Assembly: GCF_002018365.1 (NCBI RefSeq) | Contig: NZ_MVKX01000007.1 | Coordinates: 62,001-126,000 of the forward strand | Source of the DNA: Acinetobacter amyesii | GTDB lineage: Bacteria; Pseudomonadota; Gammaproteobacteria; Pseudomonadales; Moraxellaceae | Length of the DNA stretch: 64,000 bases | Direction of reading: 5' to 3' | In this document: one piece after another, positions 25,565 through 33,205 of the stretch | How the letters are laid out: each line of letters begins with the position of its first letter | How positions within the stretch are numbered: position 1 is the first letter of the stretch | Notes under the pieces: model-generated | The model's input: the letters and a program-made list of their open reading frames with translations, nothing else | Database searches by the model: none | What the model was told of the DNA's origin: nothing | Made by a program: the position numbers and the translations under genes

Positions 25565-26572
25565 ATGGCGACTTTACTCGCACCAAGTTTTGATATTCCT
25601 GCACAATTACAGACACTTACAAATTTAGCAGATGACCGTATTGGTGCAAAAATACTTGAATGTTCAGATGATTTTTTTGCAGAAGCAAAACGCATGCTTC
25701 AAATTAATGCACCTATCTTCGTCGAAGATAAATTTGATGATCATGGCAAATGGATGGATGGTTGGGAAACGCGTCGTAAACGCCATGCAGGTTATGATTG
25801 GGCAATCATCCAACTCGGTGTTGCTGGTCGAATTCAAGCCTTAGATATTGATACAACATTCTTTACAGGGAATTATCCTGCTTCCGCGTCAGTTGAAGCC
25901 TGCTTTGCACCAAATGGCGAGCTAGCACAGGTAGCATGGGTCAATATCTTAGACAATACCGTATTGGGCCCGAGCCAACACCATATATTGAAGGTCTCAA
26001 CTGATCAGGTTTTTACCCACGTGCGTTTAAATATATATCCAGACGGCGGTATTGCGCGATTTAAAGTCTATGGTGAAGTTCAGGTTCAAATTCAAGACAG
26101 TACGAGCACATTAGACCTCGTTGCACTGGAAAATGGTGGACGTGTTATTGCTTATAGTGATGCTCATTTTGGACATCCACGAAACTTAATTAACCCTGGT
26201 CGCGGCATCAATATGGGAGATGGTTGGGAAACTAAACGTCGCCGTGCACCAGGTTTTGACTGGTGTATTTTGGCTTTGGGTCAATCTGGTGCAATAGAGA
26301 AAATTGATATTGATACTGCCCATTTTAAAGGCAACTTCCCTGCCCAAGTGTCGATACAAGCGATCTATGTAGAAGATGCCACTGACCCTCAACTGATTCC
26401 GCAAAGTATGTTCTGGCCGTTTTTACTCGATGCACAAGACATGCAGATGGATCATATTCATAGCTTTGTCAGTGAGATTTTAAAGCATGAAAAAATATCG
26501 CATATCCGCATCAATATGATTCCTGACGGGGGGATTAGTCGCATACGGTTATGGGGGAAAATGCATCCTTAA
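25565..26572 (+). CDS. alc: Allantoicase
   Basis: Hydrolyses allantoate to ureidoglycolate and urea. The 335-residue protein is a tandem duplication, as usual for the family: module one around DGWETRRKRHAGYDWAIIQLG and DIDTTFFTGNYP, module two around DGWETKRRRAPGFDWCILALG and DIDTAHFKGNFP. Each module also carries the HxRxNxYPDGG-like signature (VRLNIYPDGGIARFKVYGE, then IRINMIPDGGISRIRLWGK). It is divergent from hpxO and 90 bp upstream of ureidoglycolate lyase, with a strong hairpin between them. Confidence 0.94.
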   Translation: MATLLAPSFDIPAQLQTLTNLADDRIGAKILECSDDFFAEAKRMLQINAPIFVEDKFDDHGKWMDGWETRRKRHAGYDWAIIQLGVAGRIQALDIDTTFFTGNYPASASVEACFAPNGELAQVAWVNILDNTVLGPSQHHILKVSTDQVFTHVRLNIYPDGGIARFKVYGEVQVQIQDSTSTLDLVALENGGRVIAYSDAHFGHPRNLINPGRGINMGDGWETKRRRAPGFDWCILALGQSGAIEKIDIDTAHFKGNFPAQVSIQAIYVEDATDPQLIPQSMFWPFLLDAQDMQMDHIHSFVSEILKHEKISHIRINMIPDGGISRIRLWGKMHP

Positions 26573-26586
26573 TTGCAATATTGATA

Positions 26587-26614
26587 AAATAGGAAGCCTT
26601 CGGGCTTCCTATTT
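26587..26614 (+). terminator. UUCG-loop hairpin after allantoicase
   Basis: AAATAGGAAGCC (26587-26598), loop TTCG, GGCTTCCTATTT (26603-26614): a perfect 12-bp stem with a stable tetraloop 15 bp after the alc stop. The following T content is moderate, so readthrough into allA 50 bp later is possible. Confidence 0.78.
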
Positions 26615-26662
26615 GTATTGTTTCAATTTTTTTAATTAAATGCCCTACTAAGATATCTAAAC

Positions 26663-27163
26663 ATGACACATAGCATAAAAATACAAGCTCTAAGTATTGA
26701 AGGCTTTGCGCCTTTTGGAGAGGTCATTTGCACGACTGGACATGATTTTTTCCACATCAATGACGCACATACAGAGCGATATCACGCCCTCGTGGAAACA
26801 GAAATTTCAGGTGATGCGGTTGCTGGAATTAGCATCTTTAGAAATATCAAAACCACTGAATTGCCTTTTACGATTTCGATGTTAGAGCGGCATCCCAACG
26901 GCTCACAAGCGTTTATTCCAATGCAAGCGCAGGCTTTTTTAGTGGTAGTTGCACCTGCGTTGGATGATCACAGCCCTGATCTTACACAGCTATGTGCTTT
27001 CATCACTGATGGTAGCCAAGGAGTCAACTATCGTGCAGGAACATGGCATCATCCTCTCCTGACACTCGAAGCACCAAGCAGCTTTGCCGTCATCGATCGT
27101 ATTGGCATTGGACATAATTGTGATGTGTTCCAGTTCCCAACGCCTATTTATATATCGAATTAA
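26663..27163 (+). CDS. allA: Ureidoglycolate lyase
   Basis: The 166-residue cupin-fold enzyme of the AllA family splits ureidoglycolate into glyoxylate and urea. Supporting motifs are EGFAPFGEVI near the N-terminus, FRNIKTTELPFTISMLERHPNGSQAFIPM, and NYRAGTWHHPLLTLE with the histidines expected in the active site. It follows allantoicase by 90 bp on the same strand and closes the urate-to-glyoxylate route. No urease genes lie in the window, so urea must be used by genes elsewhere. Confidence 0.92.
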   Translation: MTHSIKIQALSIEGFAPFGEVICTTGHDFFHINDAHTERYHALVETEISGDAVAGISIFRNIKTTELPFTISMLERHPNGSQAFIPMQAQAFLVVVAPALDDHSPDLTQLCAFITDGSQGVNYRAGTWHHPLLTLEAPSSFAVIDRIGIGHNCDVFQFPTPIYISN

Positions 27164-27164
27164 A

Positions 27165-27240
27165 TGATGTTACGCACGTAAAAGTAATTACGCATTTTTT
27201 TAAATGATTTTTAAGTTTATTCGGCAGAGTCTTAGATCTA
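27165..27240. repeat. 76-bp direct repeat, copy A
   Basis: From TGATGTTACGCAC to TTAGATCTA this 76-bp block recurs at 27898-27973 in the same orientation with about 13 mismatches and no gaps. The core GCATTTTTTTAAATGATTT is identical in both. It begins immediately after the allA stop and bounds the left side of the insert that holds the small membrane gene. Confidence 0.75.
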
Positions 27241-27260
27241 GGCATTGTATAACAGGATTA

Positions 27261-27357
27261 ACCTTCAGCTGAAGGTACTCTTACGAAACGTTGTTTCTCA
27301 TTCGGAAAAATGAGAAGCGAAGCTTCGCAAGGAAACCAACTTGCGGAGCAATGCTCC
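27261..27357. repeat. Cluster of four consecutive palindromes
   Basis: Within 100 bp lie ACCTTCAGCTGAAGGT (27261-27276, perfect 16-bp palindrome), TTCTCATT (27295-27302) with AATGAGAA (27309-27316), GCGAAGCTTCGC (27317-27328, perfect), and GGAGCA (27345-27350) with TGCTCC (27352-27357). No coding frame or T-run accompanies them. It looks like a REP/MITE-type repetitive unit or a structured non-coding remnant. Confidence 0.6.
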
Positions 27358-27517
27358 TCACTGCAAAACTCGTTCACTATCATCAAATTACTTAAAGTAT
27401 CGCAAAAACATTTTTGATTAGAAGTCTTCCTGTTTCAAATACTTGTGGATGACTTTACCGCATATTGTTCTTTTATTTGAATCAAATTGCGTTTCTGATG
27501 TTAAGCAGTAACATCAG

Positions 27518-27778
27518 TTATTTATTACTTTTTTTACCAAAGATATACTCTATAAGGGATATCCATAGAGTCCCACCTAGTCCAATTAGTAAACAAACTT
27601 TTAAAGCAAAAATGAATGAAAAGTTCGAACCACTTAAAATCGATGAAAATAATCCTAAAAAAAATAAAGTTATTCCTATTAAAACACCACGGGTTATAAG
27701 ATTAATAATTGGATGTTCAGAGGCTCTAAAGTTGGCTATGAAGCCCCCCATGATTATCTCAACAAATATTGTTAGCAT
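27518..27778 (-). CDS. Small hypothetical membrane protein
   Basis: I do not recognise a family for this 86-residue protein. Hydrophobic segments are LTIFVEIIMGGFIANF, LITRGVLIGITLFFLGLFSSIL and SFIFALKVCLLIGLGGTLWISLIEYIF, so two or three membrane passes are likely, ending in a basic KKSNK tail. The ATG at 27778 has AAAGGA with good spacing, which supports translation over the overlapping plus-strand frame. It lies alone between the two 76-bp direct repeats, so it may have come in with them. Low GC content matches nearby backbone. Confidence 0.55.
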   Translation of the reverse strand: MLTIFVEIIMGGFIANFRASEHPIINLITRGVLIGITLFFLGLFSSILSGSNFSFIFALKVCLLIGLGGTLWISLIEYIFGKKSNK

Positions 27779-27897
27779 TACTTTTCCTTTTTTTATCTTT
27801 TTGATCAGTTGCTGATTTTAACTGAACGTGTACCTAGTTGACCAAGAACTTGTTCATGTCCCCAGATAACTAATCTAGAAGCATTTTTTTTAATAAC

Positions 27898-27973
27898 TGA
27901 TGTTATGCACATAAAAGAAATTTTGCATTTTTTTAAATGATTTTTAAGTCCATTCGATGAAGTATTACATCTA
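27898..27973. repeat. 76-bp direct repeat, copy B
   Basis: Same length and orientation as copy A (27165-27240), about 83% identical by direct alignment without gaps. It lies about 730 bp downstream of copy A. The pair frames the palindrome cluster and the small membrane gene. Confidence 0.75.
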
Positions 27974-28030
27974 AAAAACAGACTTTATTTCACCTCTTGA
28001 TATAGTTTAATTAAAAAATAACGCATTAAA

Positions 28031-28054
28031 AAAGCCCTCAATTTAGAGGGCTTT
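28031..28054 (-). terminator. Rho-independent terminator of the purine permease gene
   Basis: AAAGCCCTC (28031-28039), loop AATTTA, GAGGGCTTT (28046-28054), with an A-rich left flank that reads as T on the minus strand. It lies 66 bp after the permease stop. Confidence 0.75.
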
Positions 28055-28119
28055 ATTTATACTATACAAACTATATTCTATGAATCATCGTATGGTTCAA
28101 GACCCAAGATCTGCCATGA

Positions 28120-29499
28120 TTAATGATGCACATCTATCGCCATGCTTGGTTTTTTAACCTGATCTTTGCTCATTGTCACTTCTTTATTTTTAAATAAATT
28201 CAAATGATTGAACACAATATTTAAAATAATCGCCATCAAACAAGTTGAACTAATGCCTGAATGAAAGAGTGTTTGCACCCATTTCGGGAAGTTTGCATAG
28301 AAAGAATGATCGATAATTGGAATCATCCCTGCTGCAATCGCAGTCGCAACAATGATGAGGTTCTTTTGCTCGTTATAATCAATTTTCGCCAAGGTACGAA
28401 TACCACTTGCCGCAACCGTTCCAAACAAAACTAAACCAGCACCACCTAAGACAGGGACTGGAATCGCTGCAATCAGTCGCCCCATAATTGGCAATACGCC
28501 TAATACGACTAAAATCATTCCACCCGCTGCGACAACAAAGCGACTTTTCACGCCTGTAATGGCTACTAAACCGACATTTTGTGCAAAAGCACTTTGCATG
28601 AATGAACCGAAGATTGGTGCTGCTGCACTAGATAGCATATCTGCACGTAAGCCATTGGTAATACGCTCAGCATCCACTTTGGTACCAACAATTTCCCCGA
28701 CAGCAATAATGTCTGCCGTCGTTTCAGTCATAATCACTAAAGTTACGATCAGCATGGCAATAATGGCACTTAACTCAAAAGTTGGCATACCGAAAGCAAA
28801 GAAGCTTGGAAATTGAATCCAGTTACCATTTGCAACTTTAGAAAAATCGCCAAAGCCAAAGGCATAAGCCAGCACCGTACCGAAGACAATGGCTAACAAA
28901 ATAGATAAACGTCGAATGGTTGCATTACGGGTTAAGTTTAGCGCAATCACGATACCCAAAGTTAAAAAAGCCAAACTGATGTTCTCAGCACTTCCCCAGT
29001 CTGGTGCTTTATTGTTCCCACCCATCATCCAGCGGACCGCTACAGGCAGCAATGAAAGACCAATCACGGTGATCACACAGCCAGTTACAATCGGTGGGAA
29101 AAAACGAATAATTTTTGAAAAATAAGGTGCTAGAAAAAAGCCAATTAGAGATGCAACAATCACCGCACCATAAACAGCAGAAAGCCCACCGCCTGCGGTT
29201 ACTATGGCAATCATCGTCGCCACACCTGCAAATGAAACCCCTTGTACTAAGGGTAATTTTGCACCGATATATTTCACACCTACGGTTTGTAGTATGGTCG
29301 CCAAGCCACCCACAAAAAGTGCTGCCGCAATCAATAAACCGATTTGCGCAGGTTCAAGTCCCGCGGCTGTACCAATAATCAATGGTGGAGCGATAATACC
29401 GCCATACATGGTTAATACATGCTGTAGACCATAGGCAAGGCTTTTCCCTGCGCCTAAATATTCATGTTCTGGTGAAACTGTTTTATCTTGTTCTGTCAT
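28120..29499 (-). CDS. NCS2-family purine (urate/xanthine) permease
   Basis: The 459-residue inner-membrane transporter of the nucleobase-cation symporter-2 family has about 12-14 hydrophobic segments. Signature regions are KSLAYGLQHVLTMYGGIIAPPLI at the N-terminus, FPPIVTGCVITVIGLSLLPVAVRWM, ETTADIIAVGEIVG, and SSAAAPIFGSFMQSAFAQNVGLVAITGVKSRFV. The QNVGLV motif and TTADIIAVGE are typical of xanthine/urate carriers rather than uracil ones. Its gene starts 30 bp downstream of uraH on the same strand, so permease, HIU hydrolase and OHCU decarboxylase form one unit. Confidence 0.88.
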   Translation of the reverse strand: MTEQDKTVSPEHEYLGAGKSLAYGLQHVLTMYGGIIAPPLIIGTAAGLEPAQIGLLIAAALFVGGLATILQTVGVKYIGAKLPLVQGVSFAGVATMIAIVTAGGGLSAVYGAVIVASLIGFFLAPYFSKIIRFFPPIVTGCVITVIGLSLLPVAVRWMMGGNNKAPDWGSAENISLAFLTLGIVIALNLTRNATIRRLSILLAIVFGTVLAYAFGFGDFSKVANGNWIQFPSFFAFGMPTFELSAIIAMLIVTLVIMTETTADIIAVGEIVGTKVDAERITNGLRADMLSSAAAPIFGSFMQSAFAQNVGLVAITGVKSRFVVAAGGMILVVLGVLPIMGRLIAAIPVPVLGGAGLVLFGTVAASGIRTLAKIDYNEQKNLIIVATAIAAGMIPIIDHSFYANFPKWVQTLFHSGISSTCLMAIILNIVFNHLNLFKNKEVTMSKDQVKKPSMAIDVHH

Positions 29500-29529
29500 T
29501 TTTATATCCCCTATTGTTAAACTTTGCTC

Positions 29530-29850
29530 TTAACTGCCACGATACGTTGAATATGCAAATGGGCTGATGAGTAAAGGAATATGAAAATGCTGCGAGGCAT
29601 CTTTTACATAAAAATGAATCACAGCTTTTGGAAAAAAGGTTTCGGTATTTAAAGTCTGAAAATATTCAGCAGTCGCAAATTCAAGGCTATAAGCACCTGC
29701 TGTAAAGTCCTTCAGCGCAAAATCATTGACACGACCATCTGCATTGGTTTGGGCTGAACCTAGTAACTCTCCATCGGCGTTAAATAATTGAATGCGGACA
29801 TTCGCTGCAGGTTTGCCTAGATTGGTATCTAAAATATGTGAGCTAATCAT
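29530..29850 (-). CDS. uraH: 5-hydroxyisourate hydrolase (transthyretin-like)
   Basis: A 106-residue transthyretin-related enzyme that hydrolyses 5-hydroxyisourate to OHCU. The N-terminal ISSHILDTNLGKPAANVRIQLF carries the conserved His, and the chain ends in the diagnostic tetrapeptide YRGS (STYRGS). Other conserved stretches are GRVNDF and FFPKAVIHFYVKDASQHFHIPLLISPFAYSTY. No signal peptide is visible, so it is cytoplasmic. Its ATG overlaps the uraD stop by 4 bp (ATGA), coupling two consecutive steps. Confidence 0.95.
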   Translation of the reverse strand: MISSHILDTNLGKPAANVRIQLFNADGELLGSAQTNADGRVNDFALKDFTAGAYSLEFATAEYFQTLNTETFFPKAVIHFYVKDASQHFHIPLLISPFAYSTYRGS

Positions 29851-30350
29851 GCGCTAAGCTCCTGTTTTAATCTTAATAAGGCAATTTCAGCCAGTTGATG
29901 ATGAACAATTCGTTTTTCGGTTTCAGGATCATTCAATAATCGATATTGCAGCGCCTGTAGTACATCTTCACTACTGAGGCCAGAAGCTTTGATTAAAAAG
30001 AGATATCCGTACTTTTTCTCATACGCGATATTGCCTTTCAGCAATGCAAATTGAGTTTCTTCATCTGCTGAAATTTCAGACTGTTCTCGATTTGAAAATT
30101 GTTGTTCCAAACTACTTAATTCAGCCTGTGCCTTTTTTTCACCAATCCGTGGATGGTTATCTAGAGCATTTTTGATTTCATCCCAAGTCCAAGCATTTGC
30201 AGCTTTTACTGCTTGCTCTGTGATTTGCGTGACAGAGGTATAAGGACGCTGCGCCACAATGTGTTCTGCCCAGCCTTCAATTTGCACACAGTGCTTTAAA
30301 AAAGTTTTTACATCTGCTTCGGATGCTTTATTAAATTCAACAAGTTGCAC
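29847..30350 (-). CDS. uraD: 2-oxo-4-hydroxy-4-carboxy-5-ureidoimidazoline (OHCU) decarboxylase
   Basis: Decarboxylates OHCU to S-allantoin, the last step that fixes stereochemistry. The family's active-site segments are present: ERPY-like AQRPYTSVTQI, NHPRIGEKK (with His and the RIGEK core), SQ/EQ-rich helix EQQFSNREQSEI, and YGYLFLIKASGLSSEDVLQAL. GTG 30350 (residues VQLVEFNKAS) gives the usual 167-residue length; a TTG at 30386 would add 12 residues that do not fit the family. It overlaps uraH by 4 bp. Confidence 0.92.
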   Translation of the reverse strand: MQLVEFNKASEADVKTFLKHCVQIEGWAEHIVAQRPYTSVTQITEQAVKAANAWTWDEIKNALDNHPRIGEKKAQAELSSLEQQFSNREQSEISADEETQFALLKGNIAYEKKYGYLFLIKASGLSSEDVLQALQYRLLNDPETEKRIVHHQLAEIALLRLKQELSA

Positions 30351-30453
30351 TATAAAATCGCCTAAAATTATTGAATGATTGTTCAAATTTAGTTTTGCAA
30401 TATCAGTGCCAACCTAGGTCTATGATGTCAGTTACCTAAGTACAGGCCTAAAA

Positions 30454-30476
30454 AAAGAGGAGCTAAGCTCCTCTTT
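30454..30476 (-). terminator. Rho-independent terminator of puuE
   Basis: AAAGAGGAG (30454-30462) pairs with CTCCTCTTT (30468-30476) around a small loop, with an A-run at the left reading as T on the minus strand. It separates puuE from uraD, so puuE is a separate transcript. Confidence 0.8.
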
Positions 30477-30493
30477 ATCCAAATATTTTTTTA

Positions 30494-31456
30494 TTAGACT
30501 GCATGATGTGTATACCAATGTTCCGCGATATCACCACGGCGACAGATCCAGACTTTTTCATGTGATTGCACATAATCTAAGAATCGTTGTAGTGCTTTAA
30601 AACGGCCTGGTCGCCCTAAAATACGACAATGCATCCCAATCGATAACATTTTTGGCGCGTTTTCACCTTCTGCATATAGCACATCAAAAGCGTCTTTAAG
30701 GTATTGATAAAATTGTTCACCACTGTTGAAACCACTCGGTGAACAAAACTTCATATCATTGCTTTCGAGTGTATAAGGAATAATTAAATGTGGACGGGTT
30801 TGACCACTTTCATTCGTCAAATGACTCCAAAAAGGTAAATCATCACCATAGTGATCGCAGTCATATTTGATTTGTGGAAATTCAGCCAATAGCTGACGTG
30901 TGTTGGGACTGTCACGCCCTGTGTACCAGCCAATAGGCGTCTTTCCAAATAATGCTTCAAGCACACTAATTGCCTGATCCATGTGCTGACGTTCCAGCTC
31001 TATCGGCATATCCTGATAATGTAACCAGCGTTGTCCATGTGAAACGACATCATAGTTGGATTGTTTGATTGCATCGACGATATAAGGATTACGTGCTAAA
31101 GCCATACCAACGCCAAACACCGTCATGGGTAAATCACGTTTTTTAAATTCTTCATGAATCCGCCAAAAACCGGCTCTGGAGCCGTATTCATACATCGAGT
31201 CCATCGACATATGTTTGGTAGGAAAACTGGCCGCTCCAATAATATCGGATAAGAATTGTTCTGATCCTGCATCCCCATGTTCGATGTGGTTTTCTCCACC
31301 TTCTTCATAGTTCAACACAAACTGCACTGCGATACGTGCCTGATTAGGCCATACGACTTGAGGTACATCGCCATGATATCCAATTAGGTCTCTGGAATAA
31401 TCCTGTTGTTGGATCTGATCAATTAATTCTTGTCCACGTAAGTAGCCTGTAGTCAC
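30494..31456 (-). CDS. puuE: PuuE-type allantoinase (polysaccharide deacetylase fold)
   Basis: The 320-residue cofactor-independent allantoinase opens the allantoin ring to allantoate. It has the polysaccharide-deacetylase-like (NodB) barrel. Conserved stretches include RDLIGYHGDVPQVVWPNQARIAVQFVLNYEEGGE at the N-terminus, EYGSRAGFWRI, VVSHGQRWLHY, GWYTGRDSPNTR, and LSIGMHCRILGRPGRF at the C-terminus. These match PuuE rather than the metal amidohydrolase AllB. It lies 143 bp upstream of uraD in gene order on the same strand, but its own terminator separates it. Confidence 0.93.
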   Translation of the reverse strand: MTTGYLRGQELIDQIQQQDYSRDLIGYHGDVPQVVWPNQARIAVQFVLNYEEGGENHIEHGDAGSEQFLSDIIGAASFPTKHMSMDSMYEYGSRAGFWRIHEEFKKRDLPMTVFGVGMALARNPYIVDAIKQSNYDVVSHGQRWLHYQDMPIELERQHMDQAISVLEALFGKTPIGWYTGRDSPNTRQLLAEFPQIKYDCDHYGDDLPFWSHLTNESGQTRPHLIIPYTLESNDMKFCSPSGFNSGEQFYQYLKDAFDVLYAEGENAPKMLSIGMHCRILGRPGRFKALQRFLDYVQSHEKVWICRRGDIAEHWYTHHAV

Positions 31457-31552
31457 TTCAACTTCCTAATTTGTTATATCAAACAGTAAAAAATTAGGTA
31501 GAAACAAGCAAATTATGCGCCAATGTCGTAGACGGCTAAATAGCTTTTCATA

Positions 31553-32335
31553 TCAATGACCATTGCCTTTTTTTAAAATATTGAATGGTTGCCCTGAATC
31601 ATCTGCAATGATTGAAATTTGCCAAATTTCATCTATTTCTGGAAAATTCTGATGCAGTTGATCAATGAAATAGTAATAACCCGGTGTATTTTCGGTAATA
31701 TGAATGATTGTATTTGAACACAATATATAGAGTTGAATCTCATCAATGGTTCCAAGATCTTGGCGTACGACATCTATACTTTGAATATCTTTCCATAATA
31801 TAGTTTTTGTGCTTATTTCAGGCCCAGTTATAGTGTATGTGAAACCATCATTAAAATATTCAAAATCACCTTTATCCTGTCTTAGAATCTCAAATTCATT
31901 TGTTTTATTTTTTATATCTTGTTTTAAATTAATTGAATCTACAAACCAAATATGAGGATGATAAATTATTGCATTCCAAATAATAAAAATACAAAGTGTA
32001 ATTAACCAGATATTAGCTGTAATTACTATTGTAAGCACTGCCAATATAAATAAGATAAAACCCAAATTTAGGTTTAAAAATAATATAATTGAAGTTCTTA
32101 TTGGTAGCCGTACTTTCATTGGCAACTGCTTGAATAAAATATCATCATCATTCAATTTTTCGTTATATTTAAAGTAAAAACAAATTGCCAGTATTAAAAA
32201 TGATATTAAGCTAATGAATGTAAAATGTTTTTCCCATATTTGCCAATTAGATAAAAAATATATAAAAATGACCATAAATATTGAAATTGAACAATACATC
32301 GTAAGTAAGGAATTTAAAAAAATATGCATTTTCAT
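31553..32335 (-). CDS. Hypothetical membrane protein, very AT-rich
   Basis: I recognise no family in this 260-residue protein. The N-terminal half holds about four hydrophobic segments: SLLTMYCSISIFMVIFIYFL, FISLISFLILAICFYF, IILFLNLNLGFILFILAVLTIVI, and ITLCIFIIWNAIIY. A soluble C-terminal half of about 120 residues follows (EFEILRQDKGDFEYFND...TILWKDIQSIDVVRQDLG), resembling small membrane-anchored stress or regulatory domains. The upstream region has no clear Shine-Dalgarno. Base use is more AT-biased than both flanking genes, suggesting recent acquisition or weak selection. It stands alone after puuE. Confidence 0.6.
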   Translation of the reverse strand: MKMHIFLNSLLTMYCSISIFMVIFIYFLSNWQIWEKHFTFISLISFLILAICFYFKYNEKLNDDDILFKQLPMKVRLPIRTSIILFLNLNLGFILFILAVLTIVITANIWLITLCIFIIWNAIIYHPHIWFVDSINLKQDIKNKTNEFEILRQDKGDFEYFNDGFTYTITGPEISTKTILWKDIQSIDVVRQDLGTIDEIQLYILCSNTIIHITENTPGYYYFIDQLHQNFPEIDEIWQISIIADDSGQPFNILKKGNGH

Positions 32336-32448
32336 TGATTTTTTAATCTAGTAATTTTTTTAATGGTATAACGATACTTAAATATACATAAATTTAAAGC
32401 ATCATGATCAAATATTCTTTGCAAAATCAACATACCTAACGCTGAAAA

Positions 32449-32907
32449 TTAATTTATATATTTATTTACTTGCTTTTTCATAGGTATGTAGTGAATTCCC
32501 CATTGCTGAGTTAATTCACCTACAATCTCAAAGCCAAATTTTTTATAAATATCCAAAGCATAGAAACTCGAATTTACCGTAATATGCTCAGGCTCATGCT
32601 GCATTATTTCGCTTTCTATAAACTCCCACATTTGACGTCCAAAACCTTGGCCATGATATTCAGGTTTCAAGAAAAAATGCATGAGATGTGCAGGATGCAC
32701 ATAAGCTACATTGCCAACGATTTTTTGATTTATTTCAGCAACAAAATAATGGATTAAATCACGCTCAAAAATATGTTTGAGCATGTGGGGCTTAAAGCGC
32801 TCACGGCCTTCTTCACTGCAAATAACATCATCGACAAATGGCTCAATAACTGCCGCGATTGCTTCAACATCCCCTACACAGGCTGGGCGTATGATCATTT
32901 TTAGCAT
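32449..32907 (-). CDS. GNAT-family N-acetyltransferase
   Basis: A 152-residue acetyltransferase with a single GNAT domain. The acetyl-CoA-binding motif A is PEYHGQGFGRQMWEFIE (Q/RxxGxG/A form), and motif B is HITVNSSFYALDIYKKFGFE. An upstream in-frame TTG at 32937 sits 3 nt from GGAGG, too close; ATG 32907 (MLKMIIRPACVGD) has AAGAG with a 6-nt spacer and gives a usual length. The substrate is unknown and the neighbours offer no clue. Confidence 0.8.
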   Translation of the reverse strand: MLKMIIRPACVGDVEAIAAVIEPFVDDVICSEEGRERFKPHMLKHIFERDLIHYFVAEINQKIVGNVAYVHPAHLMHFFLKPEYHGQGFGRQMWEFIESEIMQHEPEHITVNSSFYALDIYKKFGFEIVGELTQQWGIHYIPMKKQVNKYIN

Positions 32908-33205
32908 GTTGTTCTCTTTATAAAAGTAATCCTTCAACTTCCTCCGTCAAAGAAAATAAACTTTCTTAAAAGAGTCATTTAATGAATTATCGCTTTTAGC
33001 TGTTATTTTTCAATACGTTTAAAAGTTACTTCAGCTAAACTTAAAATAGATGTTGTTCATCTTATATGCAATTGTCATTCAAATATTTTTTATCACAATT
33101 TTAAAAATATGCTAAGCATAAACGCTGAATGAATTCTAAAAATATAAAAAAATCCCCCAAGTTTGGAGGATTTTTTTACTTTATTTATTGAATAGCCATT
33201 ATTAT
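32908..33205. other. AT-rich intergenic stretch
   Basis: It holds the GNAT promoter region and the terminator of the diflavin reductase gene; I see no other gene or repeat in it. Confidence 0.4.
33150..33173 (-). terminator. Rho-independent terminator of the flavin reductase operon
   Basis: AAATCCcCCAA (33150-33160) pairs with TTGGaGGATTT (33163-33173) with one internal mismatch. The A-run before it reads as T on the minus strand. It follows the last gene of the three-gene minus-strand unit. Confidence 0.7.

Larger units (their letters stand above)
27779..28119. other. Intergenic stretch with repeat copy B and a terminator
   Basis: No ORF is supported. It holds the upstream region of the small membrane gene, the second 76-bp repeat and the terminator of the purine permease gene. 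Confidence 0.45.

Noticed and set aside
25392..25616. Minus-strand frame in the hpxO/alc gap
   Set aside because: It overlaps the allantoicase start and the nested repeats and has no ribosome-binding site.
27465..27815. Plus-strand frame overlapping the small membrane gene
   Set aside because: The minus-strand frame has a clear ribosome-binding site and coherent membrane helices; this one is its shadow.
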